64,000 nt of DNA from Candidatus Korarchaeum sp. (GTDB lineage Archaea; Korarchaeota; Korarchaeia; Korarchaeales; Korarchaeaceae). The notes below the pieces were generated by a model that was not told the origin of the DNA, did no database searches, and saw only the letters and a program-made list of their open reading frames with translations. Both the position numbers and the translations under genes were made by a program. The DNA lies in the NCBI GenBank assembly GCA_020833055.1, contig JAJHQZ010000001.1:248001-312000 (forward strand), given 5' to 3'. Positions 61,356 to 64,000 of the stretch are shown one piece after another. Position 1 is the first letter of the stretch, and the number at the start of each line of letters is the position of its first letter.

Positions 61356-62453
61356 ATGGTTAGAACGACAGTCTCCGTTATAAAAGCGGATATCGGGAGT
61401 CTCGCGGGCCATCATATTGTCCATCCAAAGCTCAAGGAGATAGCTGCGAGTGAATTAGCTGAAGCAAAATCCTCTAGAATTATAGAGGATTTCTATGTCA
61501 CATCCGTTGGGGACGATCTACAGCTAATAATGACGCATAGGAAGGGAACGGACAGTTCAGAAGTGCATGGACTGGCGTGGAATATATTCAGGAAGTGCGC
61601 TGATATAGCTAAGGAGTTAGGTCTCTATGGGGCGGGTCAAGATCTACTCAAGGAAGCCTTCTCCGGGAACCTCAGAGGGATGGGGCCTGGAGTAGCTGAG
61701 ATGGAATTCGAGGAAAGGCCCTCTGATCCAATAGTAGTCTTTATGGCTGATAAAACTGAACCAGGTGCTTTCAATTTGCCGATATTCAGGATATTCGCGG
61801 ATCCCTTCAATACAGCTGGACTCGTCATAGATCCTAAGCTTCACTCAGGCTTTATATTCGAGATAATGGACTTGATCGAGAGCAAGGTAGTGGAACTAGC
61901 TTCCCCTGAGGATATGTACGATATATTATCGCTAATAGGGACTCCCTCGAGGTATGTGATAAGGAGGGTCTTCAGGAAGGTCGATAGAGAAATAGCCGCT
62001 TCTATCAGCACGACGAGACTCAGCTTGATAGCTGGGAAGTACGTTGGTAAGGATGATCCTGTCGCGATAGTAAGAGCTCAAGCAGGATTCCCGGCATTGG
62101 GTGAGATACTCGAGCCTTTCTCCTTCCCCTTCTTAGTGGCTGGATGGATGAGGGGTTCTCATGCAGGTCCTCTGATGCCAGTGAGTGAGAGGGACGCGAG
62201 GCCGACTAGGTTCGATGGTCCTCCTAGGATAGTGGCCTTGGGATTCCAAGTGAAGGACTCGAAGCTCATAGGACCGAGCGACCTATTCTCAGATGTAGCT
62301 TTCGATGAGACTAGGAGGATGGCTAACTTCATAGCTGATTACATGAGGAGGCACGGCCCCTTCATGCCTCACAGATTGGGCCCAGAGGAGATGGAGTATA
62401 CCACGCTCCCAGAGGTCCTGAAGAAATTGGAGGGGAAGTTCAGGCACGAGTGA
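61356..62453 (+). CDS. fbp: Fructose 1,6-bisphosphate aldolase/phosphatase
   Basis: This archaeal bifunctional gluconeogenesis enzyme has 365 residues. It begins VRTTVSVIKADIGSLAGHH, with further motifs FYVTSVGDDLQLIMTHRKG, DKTEPGAFNLPIFRIFADPF and AGWMRGSHAGPLMPVSERD. ATG 61356 is chosen as GGTGGGG precedes it. The neighbouring convergent gene makes triosephosphate isomerase, so two steps of the same pathway are side by side. Confidence 0.95.
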   Translation: MVRTTVSVIKADIGSLAGHHIVHPKLKEIAASELAEAKSSRIIEDFYVTSVGDDLQLIMTHRKGTDSSEVHGLAWNIFRKCADIAKELGLYGAGQDLLKEAFSGNLRGMGPGVAEMEFEERPSDPIVVFMADKTEPGAFNLPIFRIFADPFNTAGLVIDPKLHSGFIFEIMDLIESKVVELASPEDMYDILSLIGTPSRYVIRRVFRKVDREIAASISTTRLSLIAGKYVGKDDPVAIVRAQAGFPALGEILEPFSFPFLVAGWMRGSHAGPLMPVSERDARPTRFDGPPRIVALGFQVKDSKLIGPSDLFSDVAFDETRRMANFIADYMRRHGPFMPHRLGPEEMEYTTLPEVLKKLEGKFRHE

Positions 62454-63126
62454 ATGATGCTATTGGTTCAGCCAGCTCCCTTATTTTTCTTTGAGGGTCC
62501 GGACTCTTCGTTACTGCTGAGGCCACGAGGACCCCGTAGCTCCCTAGCTCTAGGGCCGCTCTGACATCATCACCACTCGATATACCAGCGCCGCAGAGGA
62601 GGGGTATCGCTGAATTCACTACTCTAACGGACCTCAGGGAGCTCAATATCACCTCTGGCTTCGCTTTAGATACGGGAATTCCGCTACCTATGAGTTCAGG
62701 CGGCTCCACAGCTATAGCATCTGGCGATAAAGCAGCGACAGCAGCGGATTCAGACGGGGTCGGTGAGCAGACTATGGAGATGAGCTTCAAATCCCTCATT
62801 ATACTTATAGATTCGGCTATATGCCTTAAGGGGATCTGCCTCTCTGAGTGATTCAAGAGGGAGCCTCTCGCACCAGCTTCCTTCACTAAGCTAGGTGGTA
62901 CATGCCCTGTGTAAGCACCAGCTGGTATAGGGTCCACATGCTGTGCGAATACTGGTATCTCGACAGATGAGGAGACTTGCCTGAGATCTATTATGTTCGG
63001 GGATACCCCTATCAGAACGCCTGTCTCCTTCCAGACCCTCTCAGCTGACTTAGATATCTCAACTGCTCTATCACCTGATGACTCTACGTAAGCCTTGAAG
63101 TTTATCAACAGTCTGGGTATATGCAT
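62440..63126 (-). CDS. tpiA: Triosephosphate isomerase
   Basis: The 228-residue archaeal-length TIM has LLINFKAYVESSGDRAVEIS, FAQHVDPIPAGAYTGHVPP, catalytic His in LLNHSERQI, Glu in AVEPPELIGSG, and the phosphate-binding LLCGAGISSGDDVRAALELG. ATG 63126 is chosen because a TATA region near 63144-63155 would begin transcription there; the frame open to 63177 adds an atypical N-terminus. Fourteen bases overlap fbp. Confidence 0.93.
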   Translation of the reverse strand: MHIPRLLINFKAYVESSGDRAVEISKSAERVWKETGVLIGVSPNIIDLRQVSSSVEIPVFAQHVDPIPAGAYTGHVPPSLVKEAGARGSLLNHSERQIPLRHIAESISIMRDLKLISIVCSPTPSESAAVAALSPDAIAVEPPELIGSGIPVSKAKPEVILSSLRSVRVVNSAIPLLCGAGISSGDDVRAALELGSYGVLVASAVTKSPDPQRKIRELAEPIASFTRA

Positions 63127-63143
63127 AAGTCGGAGGAGAAAAG

Positions 63144-63155
63144 CTAATTTATTAG
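63144..63155. promoter_or_regulatory. Shared TATA region of tpiA and AMMECR1
   Basis: CTAATTTATTAG at 63144-63155 is nearly self-complementary and lies midway between the two starts. It would give nearly leaderless mRNAs for tpiA (ATG 63126) and for the AMMECR1 gene (ATG 63169 or 63172). Confidence 0.45.
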
Positions 63156-63168
63156 TGTATCTTATCGT

Positions 63169-63783
63169 ATGATGCACCTCGAGTTAGATGAGGGGTCATT
63201 CTTAGTCAGGCTCGCGAGGACTGCTATAGTCTCGTTCTTCGCTAATAGGGAAGTTCTAGAGATAAAGCCACCTTATCCGAAGCTTGAGGAGAAATCTGGT
63301 GCATTCGTAACTCTAAATACGTATCCCGAGGGTGAGCTCAGGGGATGTATAGGGTTCCCAGAGCCTATATACCCGCTATATAAGGCAGTAGTGAGAGCTG
63401 CACTAGCAGCGGCTTTCGAAGACCCGAGGTTCCCTCCCTTATCCGAGGATGAGATCGATAAAGTCACCGTCGAGGTCTCAGTTTTGACACCTCCGGAGAG
63501 GATAGACACGATGGTGAGCAAGAGGGAGGAGCTTCCAGAGCTCGTAATCGTGGGGAAACATGGGTTGATAGTCAGGAGAGGCCGCCTCTCTGGGCTCCTC
63601 CTCCCTCAAGTGGCCGTTGAGTATTCCTGGAGCCCTGAGGAGTTCTTAGATCAGACATGCATTAAGGCTTGGATGCGTCCGGGTTGCTGGCTCTCAGAGG
63701 GCACTGAGGTCTACAGGTTCTCAGCATTGGTTTTCGCTGAGGAGAGTCCCAATGGAAAGGTAGTGATCAGGGAATTAGGGTAA
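63169..63783 (+). CDS. AMMECR1 family protein
   Basis: This conserved protein of archaea and eukaryotes has no settled function. The 204-residue product has FVTLNTYPEGELRGCIGFPE (family core LRGCIG), EDPRFPPLSEDEIDKVTVEV and LLLPQVAVEYSWSPEEFLDQ. Two adjacent ATGs (63169, 63172) are possible. The stop overlaps the next gene by one base. Confidence 0.93.
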   Translation: MMHLELDEGSFLVRLARTAIVSFFANREVLEIKPPYPKLEEKSGAFVTLNTYPEGELRGCIGFPEPIYPLYKAVVRAALAAAFEDPRFPPLSEDEIDKVTVEVSVLTPPERIDTMVSKREELPELVIVGKHGLIVRRGRLSGLLLPQVAVEYSWSPEEFLDQTCIKAWMRPGCWLSEGTEVYRFSALVFAEESPNGKVVIRELG

Positions 63784-64000
63784 TGTTAAGAGCTTACATA
63801 TCTCCTCTAGGTATAGGATACGGCCACGCTTCTAGATGCGCGAACTTAGCTAATAGATTGATCGAGGAGGGGTTCTCAGTCTACTTCTCAGCGAGGGGCG
63901 ATGCGTATTCCTACCTAAAAGCGAATAAGTTTGAAGTATTGGGAGGAGGAGAGGAGATCCTATGGAAGAGTAAGGATGATGGATCTCCAGATTTCTGGGG
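63783..64000 (+). CDS. Glycosyltransferase, MurG/GT28-like, partial
   Basis: The gene is cut by the right edge after 72 codons. It begins MLRAYISPLGIGYGHASRCA, then NLANRLIEEGFSVYFSARGD, the glycine-rich loop and helix seen at the N-terminus of UDP-GlcNAc-type GT-B transferases. ATG 63783 overlaps the AMMECR1 stop (TAATG). Donor and acceptor cannot be judged. Confidence 0.75.
   Translation, partial: MLRAYISPLGIGYGHASRCANLANRLIEEGFSVYFSARGDAYSYLKANKFEVLGGGEEILWKSKDDGSPDFW

Overview
The window is archaeal chromosome with tightly packed genes. Evidence for archaea: TFB and TBP, RNA polymerase subunit Rpo12/P, aIF1A, aIF2beta, aEF1B, L37e, L40e and S15p, a 20S proteasome, topoisomerase VI, FEN1, RtcB, TATA boxes about 26 nt before starts, intron-bearing and CCA-less tRNAs, and CarS for archaeal lipids. 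FtsZ with SepF, together with an intron-containing tRNA-Ile whose anticodon is UAU, points to Korarchaeota (Candidatus Korarchaeum-like). That assignment is inferred from gene content, not from a database match.

Layout. 1-4.3 kb: sucC (cut by the left edge) divergent from sucD, then two secreted proteins of unknown function. 4.2-9.2 kb: L40e, tRNA-Arg, a membrane-anchored winged-helix regulator, a zinc-ribbon protein with aEF1B, fen, a glycosyltransferase and pth2. 9.4-16.7 kb: HemK-like methylase and rsmA, rtcB, FKBP, UPF0179, proteasome beta with aCPSF1, sepF divergent from an Sm-like gene with rpl37e. 16.7-24.7 kb: tRNA-Ala and tRNA-Phe, a class III aminotransferase, Cgi121 with prefoldin, RecJ-like with rps15, the HAM1-Bud32-Pcm operon, DUF371 and truD. 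24.9-31.4 kb: initiator tRNA, small conserved genes, an HD phosphohydrolase with no visible start codon, gcvH, and two neighbouring genes that each carry a one-base frame break.

31.4-39.6 kb: RadA-like ATPase, carS, XPD-like helicase, a small ribbon-helix-helix gene coupled to ftsZ, then gcvPA-gcvPB. 39.6-47.6 kb: two divergent MraY-like transferases, tRNA-Ile(UAU) with intron, and the run RPA-like, aIF2beta, aIF1A, Rio1, KH/Dim2-like, Top6B, Top6A, followed by tRNA-Glu and tRNA-Leu. 47.9-58.5 kb: a second membrane winged-helix regulator, UPF0292, UPF0201, tRNase Z, a GC-rich structured spacer, Trm-G10, Nog1-like GTPase, S2P protease, M20 hydrolase, a second proteasome beta that lacks the Thr nucleophile, tRNA-Thr, a gingipain-like membrane protein, and tRNA-Gly. 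58.8-64 kb: tfb, rpoP, signal peptidase, tbp, FBP aldolase/phosphatase, triosephosphate isomerase, AMMECR1, and a glycosyltransferase cut by the right edge.

Three themes recur. Cell division genes are present with a candidate regulator (RHH-ftsZ, and sepF elsewhere). tRNA genes abut or overlap protein genes in three places (4486-4570, 41728-41746, 58465-58467). Key enzymes have altered active sites (proteasome beta 2; Top6A Toprim). No CRISPR array, insertion sequence or prophage was seen.
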